Assembly (NCBI GenBank): GCA_963924555.1
Contig: OZ004595.1
Coordinates: forward strand, 620,001-684,000
Length of the DNA: 64,000 nt
Direction: 5' to 3'
Source of the DNA: Crambe crambe
Lineage: Eukaryota; Porifera; Demospongiae; Poecilosclerida; Crambeidae
Made by a program: the position numbers and the translations under genes. The notes under the pieces are model-generated. The model did no database searches and had not been told where the DNA came from. It saw only the letters and a list, made by a program, of their open reading frames with translations. This document shows positions 48,580-62,300 of the stretch, in pieces (position 1 is the first letter of the stretch; every line of letters starts with the position of its first letter).

Positions 48580-51500
48580 ATGGCAGAGGGAAGATCCGAA
48601 CAGGTGAGCTGTAATGCATGTTCATCAGTAGGTCTAGAAATCCAGATGAAGAACTTGTTCACTATACACGCATAGCTAATGCCATTTATAAATTATATGG
48701 CGCCTAAAATATTGGGATGGGGACAGCTGCATTGGTCGGCTAATTCACCTCAAAACAGCAGCTGTTTGTTTGTTATGTACAGCCTGTCCTGCTATTTATC
48801 AGTTGGCCAATTTATCTTTCTAGTAGAGATAGCAGTTAGCTAGGTCTGCAAGTTCTTTTAGACTTGACTGGTAGATAGTGTTACTGCTAGTTTATAGTTT
48901 GACTATCTAGATGTTTCCTCCCAATACAGGAACTCAAGAGAAAGCTTCAGAATGCATTGGCGGTAAGTTGTCATGAAAGTAGCTGCTGTGATGTTGTGTT
49001 GGTCCAGTGCCCTCTGGTCAGTCACAGCAAAGCACCTTAGGCCTGTCAAAGATGAAGGGTGCTTGTATGCAGGGATGGGTTGCTTATTGGAATGCTGGAC
49101 TACCCAACCTTAAAGCAGTTACCTCCAGCATGTGGGCCCCAATGTTTAATACAGATTGTCAACACACCTCGGCTTGTGTGCCTACTAGACCCCTGTCCAT
49201 TTTTATAGGCCAAATGCTGACTCGGCATAATTCCTAGTGCCCCTCTGCCGAGGAAAGTGGGTGGAGTCTTGTGACTCACAGACCCCAGGACAATATTGAG
49301 CACACTTTTTAATGAACATTCTCCACGTTTGGAGTGTACAGCTCAAACACCTTGCATGCTAGACCCCTACTCAATTTTTTACAAGCCGTTACCAACCCAT
49401 TCAAGTGTGCCGAGGGAAATGGGCGGGGTCTAGTGACTCATGGACCCCATGACCTTATAGAGCATGATGTGCTCTACAGGTTCTCCAAATTTGGAGGCCG
49501 TAGCTCGCATGCTGTGGGTGTGGTGATTTTTTTTTGTGGTGCATGATGGCTGTCTTTGTGTGTTGGTTGTATGGTTGTCTCACCTTCTCTCTCTCACTCC
49601 TCACAGGGGAAGGCAGACTGTCAGGGGTGGATAAAGTTCCATGAACAGGTGAGTGATGAGTGTAGCAGTGGTGTGATGAGGGCGTGGCATGTGGCCCAGT
49701 CCATACCTGGTGTGTATTCCATGTGTGCAGGAATTGTCTGCTGCTCAGAAGGAGCTCAGTCAGCCTTCCCTGAGTGAAGCAAGGCAGTCTGAGCTTGAGA
49801 AGAAGGTGAAGCATTGTGAGGGACAGATCCAGGAATGGAAAAAGCTTCTCCTTACTAGAGAAGAAGCTATAAATAAGCTTCAAGATGCCCTGGGGCAACT
49901 TACTTGTAAGTATAAAGATTTAGCACTAATTAGATGATGTAATGATACATTATACAAGTTAAGTAATAGCCCAGAGCTATAAAATAGTGTGCGCTCAGCT
50001 GGGAGGTGTAATTAGTAATTAATAGTAACATGTAAGAATTAATTAGTGACTAATTAAAAGTAGGTGAAATTAATAAATGTTTGAGTGGCCATAACTTTTG
50101 AAGGGAAAGTGCTATAGTCTTGAAATAAGAACCATTCTGCTCAGAAAATTCTACTCTTTCTTTGTGTCACTACTAGCATTACCTAAGAGAGTGTTAGGGA
50201 GGTGGTAATCCATTTTGGCATGTATTTTATGACCTTATTATCATTTTATCAGCAGAATGTGACTGTTGTGATGTCTTGTAACACTTATTATAAACTGTTA
50301 TGTAAATAATGTTCTGTTCCCCTCTTCAGCTGCTTCCCAGAAGCCTGACTCTTCTTCCCAGAAAGAAACACAGAGTGAGTATTGTAAGCCACAATAAGTG
50401 GTCCCATTGACAGCAATGTACACATACAATGGTGTGCTTTAATTGAGGTTCTTAGGCAATAACATAATTTATTCAGTCAATGATTTACTTTACAGAATCA
50501 ACATCAAGTGACTTGCGTCTAGATGATGCAACTAGAGAGAAAATGGTAAGTGTAATTAATGGAGGGGGTGTGTGTATGCAGATATCATTCATGTGGGGTG
50601 TGAACTCTATGATCGCTCTCCTGGTTTCTCTGATTCAGTTCAACCAGTCCATGACGTGGGGCCACGTTGAGGCGATCATCAATAAGGTCCTGATCGTGGG
50701 GGCTGCTGGAGTCGGCAAATCCCTTTTTTTATCTCGTCTCCTTGGTGTCGCTATCTCTCTCATCCGAAACAGTACCGGAGTGGTTGAGAAAGCCCAGAGG
50801 GTCAACTGTCAAAGGTTGGGCACAACAGATCACTTAAAGAACATAGTTTGGGAAGTGGTCGGACCGAAAGAACTGATGAAACTTCTTGCCGATGCCATAA
50901 CCTCAGGAATTGAGAAGTTCACTGCTTCTGTTTCCCCTCCACGTGCATCTCGTCGTTCCAATAATGGATCAGGTTCTCATTCGACCAGTTCTGCTGATGC
51001 AAGCTACTCTACAGCTAGAACTACCATCCTTCAGCTGATAGGTCGTTCCAAGGAAGGTAAATTGCTGAAGATGACTTGGATCTATCTGATAGATAGTGGA
51101 GGGCACCCTCAGTTCCACGAGCTTCTTACAGCATTCATCAGAAACACCACTTTAGGTATCTTTGTCTTCAGACTCTCAGATCGGCTGGACGATAAGCCAC
51201 GGATTGAATACTACAAAGGTGGAAAGCCACTGGGTGAGCCTTATCCTTTCCCCATGAGCCACAAGGAGATCTTCCAGCACTGTGTCCAGACCATTTCTTC
51301 CCTCCCTTCCACTTCTCCTCTGAAGGATCAGGCCCCAACTCGTCCGAAGATTCTTGTCTTGGGAACTCATCGAGACGAAGAGAACAAGTGTTCTGAAACA
51401 CGTGATGAAAAAGAGAAGATTCTCAGGGATATCTTGCATAAAGGACCAAATCCTGACTCAGCCATCTCAGAAGATTTGATCTACTATGGAAATAGGTGCA

Positions 51501-53973
51501 TCTTTCCTTTGAATGCTAAATCACCTGAGGAGCAGGACGAGGAGATCATCGGTGATATTCGAGACAAAATAGTGCGTCTTGCACCTCAACCCCAATCCAT
51601 CCCACTGCAGTATTACGCACTCGAACTGGAACTCGAAAAGAAAGAAGAGAGTGTGATTAGCTTCAAAGAATGTTTGGATATTGCCAAGCATTCCCTGCTT
51701 TTCGAAGAGACTGCGGCCAGAACTGCCATCCATCATCTGGATAGCCTCAACCTCATCCAACACTTCCCAGAGTGTGCCGAAGAGGTCATATTCTGTGACC
51801 CCAACATCCTCCTCAACAAGGTGAACGAGCTGATAGAGAAAAGCTACAGCTTGAGAGGTTTAACCCCTACAAAACTTGAGGCAGATGTGGGAGGGGACTG
51901 GATTAGATTCCACATGCGTGGCAGGGTGACCTTACCCATGCTTAAAGAGTTTCCCGAAGGCTTTGTGCAAAATCTTTACGATCATCGCACTTTGGCCAAG
52001 ATCTTTGAAGACCTGCTCATCTTGACTCGTTTTGAGCATGATGATAGCTTTTTCATGCCTGCCCTGCTCGACGTTAAAGATCTGAAGCTCATCCAGCGAC
52101 CGACCAAGACGTGCTTGATCATAGCGTTCTCCTCTGGGTATGCCCCCTTGGGACTTTTTTCTTCCTCCATTGCCTTCCTGACTTCGAGCAATAATCGATG
52201 GCCTTCTCCATGGATGTTCTTGTTCGAAAAAGGTCAACTCTTCCGAAATGTGATCAGCTTCAATGTGGAATCAGTGGTGGTCACTCTTATTGACCGCTCC
52301 AGTCACTTTGAGGTTCATGTGGAGCTGCAGGGAAGCATGCAAGAAGACCCATCCATGATGCCTGAAGTATGCAAAACTGTGCGACGAGGGATCAAGGAGG
52401 CTATTGATCAATCTATGAAGAAACGCCACATCTGTTGTGCATCGTACAGTGAGAGTTTCTTCTGCCCGTGTGACTCGTACGCTACCTACCACTTGGCCAG
52501 TGTGAAGAAAACATTTGGCAAGAAATATCATAGGTGTTGTGAAGTCCACACTGGGAATAATGGAGCTTTGGAGGAACATCACTACCAGTGGCTGGGAATA
52601 GAACTATCTATACCATCAAAAGGTATTCTATTTAGCTAGTGGCCAAGGTACTGTAGGTGGCCGAGTCTTTGGTCACTCCAGCAGCTTGAACTACCTAGTG
52701 CATGCAGGCCTGTAACTGGGTACGGTGAACCTGCCTTAAAGACCACCTGTATCCAGAGACCAACCTTCTATAAAGTGGTGTTCCCAAAGTACCATTTCAA
52801 TTGATTTTGACCTCTCATACAGAGACCATCTTCCTATTAAGACCCACTTTTTTTTTCTTTTTTTTTGTGGCCCAGAGGTGATTGCTGTAGGCAGCTTCTC
52901 TGTATATAATTATTGATCTGATGCTCCATCCCTTGTAGGATCAGTTAAGCTCCCAGATATCAAGTATTTCCACCTCCAACTCATAAAATGGATCAACCCA
53001 AATGGTGAGGAAGCAAAGCTGAAAATTTACGAAGAGATGTCATCAAAATGGAAGGAAGTTGCTGGAGTGATTGCTCTGAGTAAAGCTGAGATTGACAATA
53101 TAGCTGCTCCAGGGATGGGACGTGAAATGACTGATTGCATGCGTGACGTCTTTGGGAAGTGGATGGAGAATAGTGATACGCTTCCTAACCACACATGCTA
53201 TCCACTAACTTGGGATGGCTTGTGCAACATTCTACAAGACTCTGACAGTGATACGCTGGTGAAACGATTGAAAGAAGCTCTAGCTGCTGAACAAAGCACC
53301 TTAAGAAACACCTTCCCTGCTAAACAGTGTAAGTCCTTAATTCTACGTTCATAGGTGGTAGAGAGGTACATAGCTAACCTTGCAACTACAAAATTTATAC
53401 ATAGCCTCCTTTCAAATGTGGTTTTGAAGTTGGGCTACTTGAAAGGAAGCTATGTTAGCCACCAAAGCTACCAATTTCAGTGCTGGGTGCAGGTCCTAGT
53501 TAAGACTGAATGTGATACTATTATTAGTGGTGCCTATTGTGTTAGTCTATGTTAGTGGTGCCTATTGTGTTATGTTTGCTGGACTTTGACATTATTAACA
53601 ACTCTTTCATTATCATAGCTCTGGCCACAGCTCTTGAAGGAACTGGTCACACAGCTATTGCCTCCAAAGTCAGGAAAGGTGAGCACAGTCAAAATCAATG
53701 AGATTACAAACATTGATCTGCTTCTATTTTATAGAAAAGCTCGGTCAAGTCCTCACTACTCCTTCACCTCCAAGACCTACACCAGCAGGTGAGCAGTTTA
53801 ACACAGAGTGTGTAATATCATACTGGTACATGGTACTGTTAATGAATGCAGGTCCTTCTGTCAACCCTTTACCTGATGAGGTGGACAAGTGCTCACCTTA
53901 TAACAGCCATGAAAAATCTCATCAAACTCCTTCCACTCCTCAAAGACGTGATAAATTTTGCCAATTTTTGTGA
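48580..53973 (+). CDS. RCD5: coiled-coil / class B Roc / COR / gamma-type Death protein
   Basis: Exons: 48580-48603, 48930-48962, 49607-49648, 49731-49905, 50330-50374, 50496-50545, 50639-52622, 52939-53328, 53619-53678, 53735-53788, 53852-53973, giving 992 residues in closed phase. It starts MAEGRSEQ. P-loop GAAGVGKS and G4-like THRD are as in RCD2, but G3 reads DSGGH where RCD2, 3 and 6 have DSGGQ: one base change at the position equivalent to Ras Gln61. The gamma Death exon (52939-53328) differs from that of RCD2 by only two or three silent or conservative bases, whereas the coiled-coil exons of the two differ strongly. The following 60-base exon keeps 20 codons of the old Death domain end (LATALEGTGHTAIASKVRK). 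The tail ends RDKFCQFL. Confidence 0.85.
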
Positions 53974-54304
53974 TTGTTTTTATTTCATGTCCATCCTTAA
54001 CTATTGTTCATAGCTTCATTATAACTACCAGTGGGAAAAAATCATTAATTTTTTTAAAAATCATGTATATTATAATAGAGAAGATAAGGTACATAGTACA
54101 GCTGCTTGACTCTGCCACATGGAATAAAAGTGAGTTAGACGAAATATGTAGATTTGATAGAGAGTGTGTGAAAATGTGGCACAGAAAAAGAATTTCAAAT
54201 AAGCAGATGATAACAGAATAGGATCAATGATTAACAGTATTATGTAAAAATATAGCAATTCAATAAAATTTGAAGGCTAAAATATTCACTAAAAATTGTA
54301 AGAC

Positions 54305-54562
54305 CTAAATTTCAAAAAATTCGACAGGACCTAGGAGTCCACCATGGCTTCCAGCTAGAAGGGGGTCGTGGTGTGACTGGAGGAAAGCGTGTTGGATGTG
54401 GTACTTGGAGCTGTTATCCTCGTCACTCAAGATGCTCACCCCATCCAGCACCATGCTACCGTCCACTGAGACAATCTCGGGAAATCGAAATGAAGTGTCT
54501 GTACGTGACTGCATCTCTATTCTGTGGTGAACTGTTGGACCGACAAGATTCCCCTTTGCATA
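54305..54562 (-). pseudogene. 3'-terminal coding fragment of unidentified minus-strand gene, second copy
   Basis: From an acceptor (AATCCTGCAG on the minus strand) it reads SFRFPEIVSVDGSMVLDGVS, then SILSDEDNSSKYHIQH and a stop after GPVEFFEI. Homologous to 18519-18782. It lies directly downstream of the fragments at 54636-55488 on the same strand and may be their last exon. Confidence 0.5.
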
Positions 54563-54635
54563 CTGCAGGATTACTGACACTGTTCACCAAGCAAGGACTG
54601 TCAGACCTGCTGAGACTAGCAGGGGAGGAACACGA

Positions 54636-55488
54636 TCACAAGGGCGTGCAGTGACCCTGAGAGTCCTGAGGGGATTCAATGGATGAAGATGAAGGTGACA
54701 GACTCTGACGTTTCTCAGAGTCATCGAGGAGTTCTTGGATGCTATCGATATCCATCGTCTCCACATCTTCCAACGAACTGGACATGGAACAATGTCCAGT
54801 CTTATCCGAGTCTCCCAGCAAATCCGCTATCTCGCTATCAACTCCACCCTCAAATTTCAGCCCCCAGTCATCTAGCATTTTCTCATTGAGTTGGGAAGAG
54901 AGGAGGGTATCAGGGTTGAAACTGAAGACAGAGAATAAGTCATTGTAGTCTCCAGCGACAACATCAAAGAGCTTTGTCTCTTCATTGGAGGAATTCACCT
55001 TGTGAAGTTGATGTTGCTGTCACTTAGGCTGAAGCAGAAGAAGGATTGGAGACCAGGTCCTGGAGGTTAGCAGGTTCGCTATGACACCTCTCTGGAGTCA
55101 CATGATTTCTCTCATACTTGACCTGCACTTCGAAATTTGAATTGGGAGACGATGCTTCACATTTGATGAGTGGAGGAACAGAAGAAGAAGTTGCAGCAGC
55201 AGACGATGTCATGTTCTTACCAGTGAAAATTGGAATAGGGATGGCTTGGAGTGAGGAAGGTTCGGTGGCAACTTCTTGACTCCTTTTGAGTTTGTTGAGA
55301 ATGTGTTCCCGAAACGCCATCAGGTTGGCTCGATTCATGGAACGAGGCCATTGAGTCTTCTTCTTCGTACTGCCCTTCATCGTCATCTTGCCCACTTTTG
55401 GAATACCTGTTTTACCTTTCTTTGGTGAGGACTGTGGACTCTCTGATTCGTTATTGCTTGTCTGAGTTACCTGTGGCTTTGAGCACAA
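54636..55488 (-). pseudogene. minus-strand Ser-rich/acidic coding region, likely nuclear regulator, interrupted
   Basis: Two open stretches in different frames. 55488-55024 reads KTGIPKVGKMTMKGSTKKK, then WPRSMNRANLMAFREHILNK, then Ser-rich sequence. 54998-54636 is acidic: LFSVFSFNPDTLLSSQL, DSEIADLLGDSD, METMDIDS-like DVETMDIDSIQELLDD and a Ser run. Between them a third frame reads SDSNINFT, so one or two bases appear lost. The mix of a basic block and an acidic Ser-rich domain resembles a transcription co-regulator, but I do not recognise the family. The retroelement piece begins just upstream on this strand (about 55520-55572) and may have cut off the 5' part. Confidence 0.5.
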
Positions 55489-55571
55489 GTATCCAGTCCT
55501 ACTTCCTTCTCCTTAGAGTCGGTGTGCAAGCAAGACATCTGCAGAGAAGCACTGCAAGACGGACTAGGAGT

Positions 55572-56230
55572 ACGAGTTGTTGAAAACCACCACTTCAGCC
55601 AGCATCATCAAAGTTTTGAAACCCATATTCGCACGATTTGGTATACCAGAAACCCTGATGAGTGACAATGGCCCTCAATACTCTTCCCAGGAGTTTGCTA
55701 ACTTTGCCAAAACTTACGATTTCTGCCACATTACCAGCAGCCCTCATTATCCGCAATCCAATGGCCTAGCCGAAAGGGCCGTACAAACAGTTAAGAAGCT
55801 GTTGAAGGAGTCAAAAGATCCCTACCAAGCAGTACTCAGTTACCGAAGCACACCCCTTCCCTGGTGTAATATTTCTTCAGCAGAACTCCTAATGGGCAGA
55901 CAGTTCCGTACAGCACTGCCACAAGTTGATGATCTGTTGCTACCAAAATGGCCATATCTGGACGAATTTCGACGTAAGGATGTGGAATTTAAACAAAAGC
56001 AGAAGCAGAATTTTGACAGCCGTCATCGTGTTCGAGTACTCCCTCCTATTCCTAACAACACAGAAGTGCAAATCACATCTGGGACTGAGACCACAGGCCA
56101 GGTAATCACACCAGCCAATGCTCCAAGGTCATACATAGTTGAAACGCCCACTGGCTTAGTGAGGAGGAATCACCGCCACCTCAATGTTATTCCTAATGAC
56201 CAGACTTCCGGATGGAGTTCAACAACCTGA
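55572..56230 (+). mobile_element. Ty3/gypsy retrotransposon integrase, 5'-truncated
   Basis: The open frame starts abruptly with LLKTTTSASIIKVLKPIFAR after a stop at 55566. It carries the second catalytic Asp (LMSDNGPQYSS) and catalytic Glu (SNGLAERAVQTVKKL) of the DDE integrase core, then a C-terminal region typical of gypsy elements and the end of pol. The zinc-binding part, first Asp, reverse transcriptase and gag are absent from the window. Dead element. Confidence 0.85.
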
Positions 56231-56312
56231 TACTCCTCCTCGCCAGATTATGATAAGGTCCCAAACCGGAACAGTAATTCACCCCCTGACCGATTCCATT
56301 TCTAACCAAACT

Positions 56313-56488
56313 CTGAGAAAGAGAGATGTGGTATAACTATACTAGTCACACATGTACTGTTTATAATTAGGTTACATGTTTACAGGTTAGCACCTGCTTA
56401 GAGGTGCATTATCATTCTAGCAGCTGTTTTATATAGAGAGAACTAGCTATCAACAGACTATTACTCTTATACTATTTCGGAGATACCA
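56313..56488 (+). mobile_element. polypurine tract and putative 3' LTR
   Basis: GAGAAAGAGAGA precedes TGTGGTATAACTATAC, and about 160 bases later comes GAGATACCA. TGTGGTAT and ATACCA are inverted, as LTR ends are. Position after pol and the purine tract support a 3' LTR. No 5' LTR is seen, so the end is tentative. Confidence 0.6.
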
Positions 56489-58019
56489 TAGGGGCCTAAG
56501 GGACCCCTTTTCCATTACCATTAGCCACAGTATACTCACTGCATGGTGCTGTGGATAATTATTGTGGTTTAAATGAAAGAGCCACATGGTAACATATTTT
56601 GAGCCAGAGAAAGACTACATGTAGCAATATAGACAAGAACAGAATTATGAAGCTAAGCTACAGTTGATCTAGTTGTTATTTGGGTGTGGTTTGGTCAAAA
56701 GTCAGCCAAAAATTTTCCTGGCCAGAGCTAGCTATTTTATAGTGGTATGACTTGTGACCACATACTGTGCAAAGTGCACCATCTAGGCCAGATTTTAGGG
56801 TGTCTCAGATCCAATCTGGTGCAATCTGGAGCATCAAATTTATCCAAGTCTACCTTTTAATTTGCAACTGAACTTGGATAAACTATCAGTTTCATCTGTG
56901 TGAATGTGCACCACCATTAGGTTATTCAAAGCATTTGACTCACTGTAGTTCTCAGGTAAGGACAATCCATACATTTGAGAATGCTAGTCTCTGAGTGATA
57001 CAACTTTATTATATTATCATGAGCTTTAAATAGTGCCAAAATTTATAAATCACATTGTGCACCCACCCATGGTTCACCATGCTTTCTTAAATCAGCTAGG
57101 CTATAGAATTACAACTTCATTACTCTAATCAGTGAGTGGGTGGATGAATACCACAATTGTAATGGAGTAATGAAGTGTGAAATTGAAATTCCTGTAAGTT
57201 ACATGTAGTGTTCATCCATCCACTAATTAATTAGTTGGTGATAAATCTTTTAAGTGGGAGAGGATGTGGTGTGAATAATTCACACATCTGATGGGTGAAC
57301 ACTTGCTAACACCTAAAACTAATACTGTTGAATATCAGACCGAGCCATATGACAATATGCTGCTTATGAATAATTTGAGAGGGACCCAATTCATCCCTGT
57401 CCAGAGTCTCCACTACAGTTTTCAGGGTTTAAAAAAATGTGGTTTATGTTCACTGAAATCCAACTATATTAACATCTTAATTGAGATCAATTTAATACTT
57501 CATACATAATCAGTGGCTGATCCAGGGGCCATGGTGCAAGCACATGGACCCTCTTTCCAAAAACTCTGGATCAGCTCCTGGTGAGTGTGGGTCCCCCCCA
57601 ACTAGAGAATGGGGACCCCAGGATCCCCACTTCTCTAATGATTTGGGGATGGTGGGCCCTGATTTTGGGGGGTTCCCATATCACAATGGTTCGACTTACA
57701 TCTCTGATTTTTGCTCCACACAGCCTTCTCTCCCAACACCACACAAGGTAACATTGAGCTTGGTCTTGGAGTTAGTGACACTACAGGGAGACAGTCATGT
57801 CAACTGATGGCTTACATTGGTTCAGTATGAGCTAGGTTTCCATGGTGAAATGTCAAGGAAGGATTCATTAAGTAATCAACCCTCAAGAAAACACTTTCTC
57901 TTGAAGCTGAACCACTATAATTGTAGGGTGGTCTGGAAGCATTCACCCTCAGAAGTATCACTGCATCAGTACTTAATTCCTGCACAATGTTCACAATGTT
58001 GGGTATTCACTGTTGATTT

Positions 58020-58039
58020 GGGGGGGGGGGGGGGGGGGG
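58020..58039 (+). repeat. poly-G tract
   Basis: 20 consecutive G. Confidence 0.95.
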
Positions 58040-59014
58040 AGACAGCCCCCCAGATTTCTACGTCACTGTACTATGTTGAGAATTACTCACAGATAGAAAT
58101 GATTCTTTTTTATGGAGCAACAATGACAGGGACCAGTTATTTATGTGAATTTATAGGATATACAAAATTCTAAAATGAAGAAAAGTCAACTCTTCTTGAA
58201 GTACAGGTTACTAACAGCCATGATACCGCCATTATAGATGAAAGATGGTGCTCCCTTGCACTTATTGTGGTACTCGTAAGCAAGGCATCAAAAGGAACTT
58301 ATTATTATGAAATACAAACTCATGGAAATAAAAGTTACTAAGTGATCCTATTAAAATAATTTCACCTGAAAGATGAAGATGGACTAGTAGCTAACTTCTC
58401 TCAAAGATGCTGATCTCACGAGTTTTGCCAAAGAGGCATTAGAGACAGGATCCATCCCACAAACTATCTTTGATTTGTTCATATCCTGCTCACTCAAGAT
58501 CAGGTACTTTTTATGTATGTGTTACTGTACCAGATGGTATTCATTATGAGAAATGGCTAAACTTACTTTCTCAATTTATTTCGAACTACCTCACATAAGG
58601 AATCAAATAAAACCAATACCAAGAAACAGGCAAAAGGTTTGACATCTCCAGTTCCTTCTAACTGGAAACTATAAGGTAAAATCATGTTTATCATACAGGA
58701 ACGTGGTTTTGTGGTAGAATCGTTATGTGAGGTCAAATGAAATATGCTGTACACATGCATGAATTTGATACTGTGGAGATCATGTAGCTAGCTAACAACA
58801 CTCCATCTTGTACATCATAATCACCTTGCAAATTCTATACTCACAGTAATCTATCAGCTATGTCGCTACTGTAGCTTGTTTACAAGCTTGTACAGCAGGA
58901 CAATTAATTGTTTTATTTTCATTGTTGAATTTACTGTTGCATGTTTTTTGACTTTTATTATTATCACAGTTTTAAGTGTACTTAAATAATTGCCCATTTA
59001 GTTATAATCATGAT

Positions 59015-59225
59015 CATGGCACTGAATTAAGTCAGCCTATTATTCTAATTACCAGGGACCTACTCTGACTTAAAATGCTGCCATTTAATGTGAATACTTG
59101 TATTGGCATGGAATTAAGTCACTGACTTAATTCAGTGCCATGTATACTCGTGGCATGTTTGACTTAGCTAAATCAACGCCATGAGTGACTCAAGGCATGG
59201 ATGACTTAATTCAATGCCATGAATA
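59015..59225. repeat. dispersed inverted motif cluster (GGCACTGAATTAAGTCA family)
   Basis: CATGGCACTGAATTAAGTCA at about 59017 occurs in both orientations and with small changes at least four times, with a head-to-head pair at about 59107-59142. Between them GCCATGAGTGACTCA-like pieces also repeat. Confidence 0.7.
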
Positions 59226-59375
59226 ACTCAAAGCATTTATGTAGGCTGTAAATTATCTCACCTGGATCTCAATCACATGATCCTAACGCTCCTTAAAATC
59301 TGCCACGCCCTTATTTTGTTCTTGAACAATCTTCTTTTTCAGAGCTATATCGTATCTCTTAGCGGCTGTTGTGGT

Positions 59376-62300
59376 ATGGCAGAGGGAAGATCTAAACGGG
59401 TGAGCTGTAATGCATGCTCATCAGTAGGTTTAGAAATCCAGATGAAGAACTTGTTCACTACACGCATAGATGCCATTTATAAGGCTATGGCGCCTAAAAT
59501 ATTGGGGAGGACAGCTGCATTGGTCGGCTAATTCGCCTCAAAACTGCAGCTGTTTGTTTGTTATGTACAGCCTGTCCTGCTATTAATCAGTTGGCCAATT
59601 TATCTTTCTAGTAGAGATAGCAGTTAGCTAGGTCTGCAAGTTCTTTTAGACTTGACTGGTAGATAGTGTTACTGCTAGTTTATAGTTTGACTATCTAGAT
59701 GTTTCCTCCCAATACAGGAACTGGAGAGAAAGCTTGAGATTATATTGGGGGTAAGTTGTCATGAAAGTAGCTGCTGTGATGTTGTGTTGGTCCAGTGCCC
59801 TCTGGTCAGTCACTGCAAAGCACCTTAGGCCCATAGAAACAGTCCGTCAAAGATGAGGGATGCTCGTTTGCAGGGATGGGTTGTGTATTGGAATGCTGGA
59901 CTACTCAACCTTAAAGCAGTTACCTCCAGCATGTGGGGCCTAATGTTTCGTACAGATTGTCAGCACGCCTCAGCTTGTGTGCCTACTAGACCCCTGTCCA
60001 TTTTTATAGGCCAAATGCTGACTCGGCATAATTCTAGTGCACCTCTGCCGAGGGAAGTGGGAGGAGTTTTATGACTCACAGACCCCAGGACAATATTGAG
60101 CACACTTTTTAATGAACATTCCCCATGTTTGGTGTGTGCAGCTCAAACACCTTGCATGCTAGATCCCTGCTCAATTTTTTACAAGCCGTTACCAACCCAT
60201 TCAAGTGTGCCGAGGGAAATGGGCGGGGTCTAATGACTCATGGACCCCATGACCTTATAGAGCAAGATGTGCTCTACAGGTTCTCCAAGTTTGGAGGCCG
60301 TAGCTCGCATGCTGTGGGTGTGGTGATTTTTTTTTGTGGTGCATGATGGCTGTCTTTGTGTGTTGGTTGTATGGTTGTCTCACCTTCTCTCTCTCACTCC
60401 TCACAGTTGAAGGCATTCCTTCAGAGGCAGATAGAGGACAATGAACAGGTGAGTGATGAGTGTAGCAGTGGTGTGATGAGGGCGTGGCATGTGGCCCAGT
60501 CCATACCTGGTGTGTATTCCATGTGTGCAGGAATTGTCTGCTGCTCAGAAGGAGCTCAGTCAGCCTTCCCTGAGTGAAGCAAGGCAGTCTGAGCTTGAGA
60601 AGGAGGTGAAGTATTGTGAGGGATTGATCCAGAAATGGAAAAAGCTTCTCCTTGGTAGAGAAGAAGCTATAAAGAAGCTACAAGATGCCCTGGGGCAACT
60701 TACTTGTAAGTATAAAGATTTAGCACTAATTAGATGATGTAATGATGCATTATACAAGTTAAGTAATAGCCCAGAGCTATAAAATAGTGTGCGCTCAGCT
60801 GGGAGGTGTAATTAGTAATTAATAGTAACATGTAAGAATTAATTAGTGACTAATTAAAAGTAGGTGAAATTAATAAATGTTTGAGTGGCCATAACTTTTG
60901 AAGGGAAAGTGCTATAGTCTTGAAATAAGAACCATTCTGCTCAGAAAATTCTACTCTTTCTTTGTGTCACTACTAGCATTACCTAAGAGAGTGTTAGGGA
61001 GGTGGTAATCCATTTTGGGATGTATTTTATGACCTTATTATCATTTTATCAGCAGAATGTGACTGTTGTGATGTCTTGTAACACTTATTATAAACTGTTA
61101 TGTAAATAATGTTCTTTTCCCCTCTTCAGCTGCTTCCCAGAAGCCTGACTCTTCTTCCCAGAAAGAAACACAGAGTGAGTATTGTAAGCCACAATAAGTG
61201 GTCCCATTGACAGCAATGTACACATACAATGGTGTGCTTTAATTGAGGTTCTTAGGCAATAACATAATTTATTCAGTCAATGATTTACTTTACAGAATCA
61301 ACATCAAGTGACTTGCATCTAGATGATGCAACTAGAGAGAAAATGGTAAGTGTAATTAATGGAGGGGGTGTGTGTATGCAGATATCATTCATGTGGGGTA
61401 TGAACTCTATGATCGCTCTCCTGGTTTCTCTGATTCAGTTCAACCAGTCCATGACGTGGGGCCACGTTGAGGCAATCATCATCAAGGTCCTGATCGTGGG
61501 GGCTGCTGGAGTCGGCAAATCCCTTTTTTTGTCTCGTCTCCTTGGTGTCGCTATTTCTCTCATCCGAAACAGTACCGGAGTGGTCGAGAAAGCCCAGAGG
61601 GTCAACTGTCAAAGGTTGGGCACAACAGATCTCAAAAACAACATAGTTTGGGAAGTGGTCGGACCGGAAGAACTGATGAAACTTCTTGCCGATGCCATAA
61701 CCTCAGGAATTGAGAAGTTCACTGCTTCTGTTTCCCCTCCACATGCATCTCGTCGTTCCAATAATGGATCAGGTTCTCATTCGACCAGTTCTGCTGATGC
61801 AAGCTACTCTACAGCTAGAACTACCGTCCTTCAGCTGATAGGTCGTTCCAAGGAAGGTAAATTGCTGAAGATGACTTGGATCTATCTGATAGATAGTGGA
61901 GGGCAGCCTCAATTCCACGAGCTTCTTACAGCATTCATCAGAAACACCACTTTAGGTATCTTTGTCTTCAGGCTCTCAGATCGGCTGGACGATAAGCCAC
62001 GGATTGAATACTACAAAGGTGGAAAGCCACTGGGTGAGCCTTATCCTTTCCCCATGAGCCACAAGGAGATCTTCCTACACTGTTTCCAGACCATTTCTTC
62101 CCTCCCTTCCACTTCTCCGAAGGATCAGGCCCCAACTTGCCCGAAGATTCTCGTCTTGGGAACTCATCGAGACGAAGAGAGCAAGTGTTCTGAAACACGT
62201 GATGAAAAAGAGAAGATTCTCAGGGATGTCTTGCACAAAGGACCAAAACCTGACTCAGCCATCTCAGAAGACTTACTGTATTACGGAAATAAGTGCATCT

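Larger units (their letters stand above)
56489..59375. other. spacer between the retroelement and RCD6
   Basis: A/T-rich, no supported exon. Holds a poly-G run (58020-58039) and a cluster of inverted TGACTTAATTCAGTGCCATG motifs at 59015-59225. The last 80 bases before RCD6 (CACGCCCTTATTTTGTT) match the upstream region of RCD4. Confidence 0.6.

Noticed and set aside
57544-58173. Short open frames in the spacer before RCD6
   Set aside because: No splice sites, domains or codon pattern. One runs through a poly-G tract.
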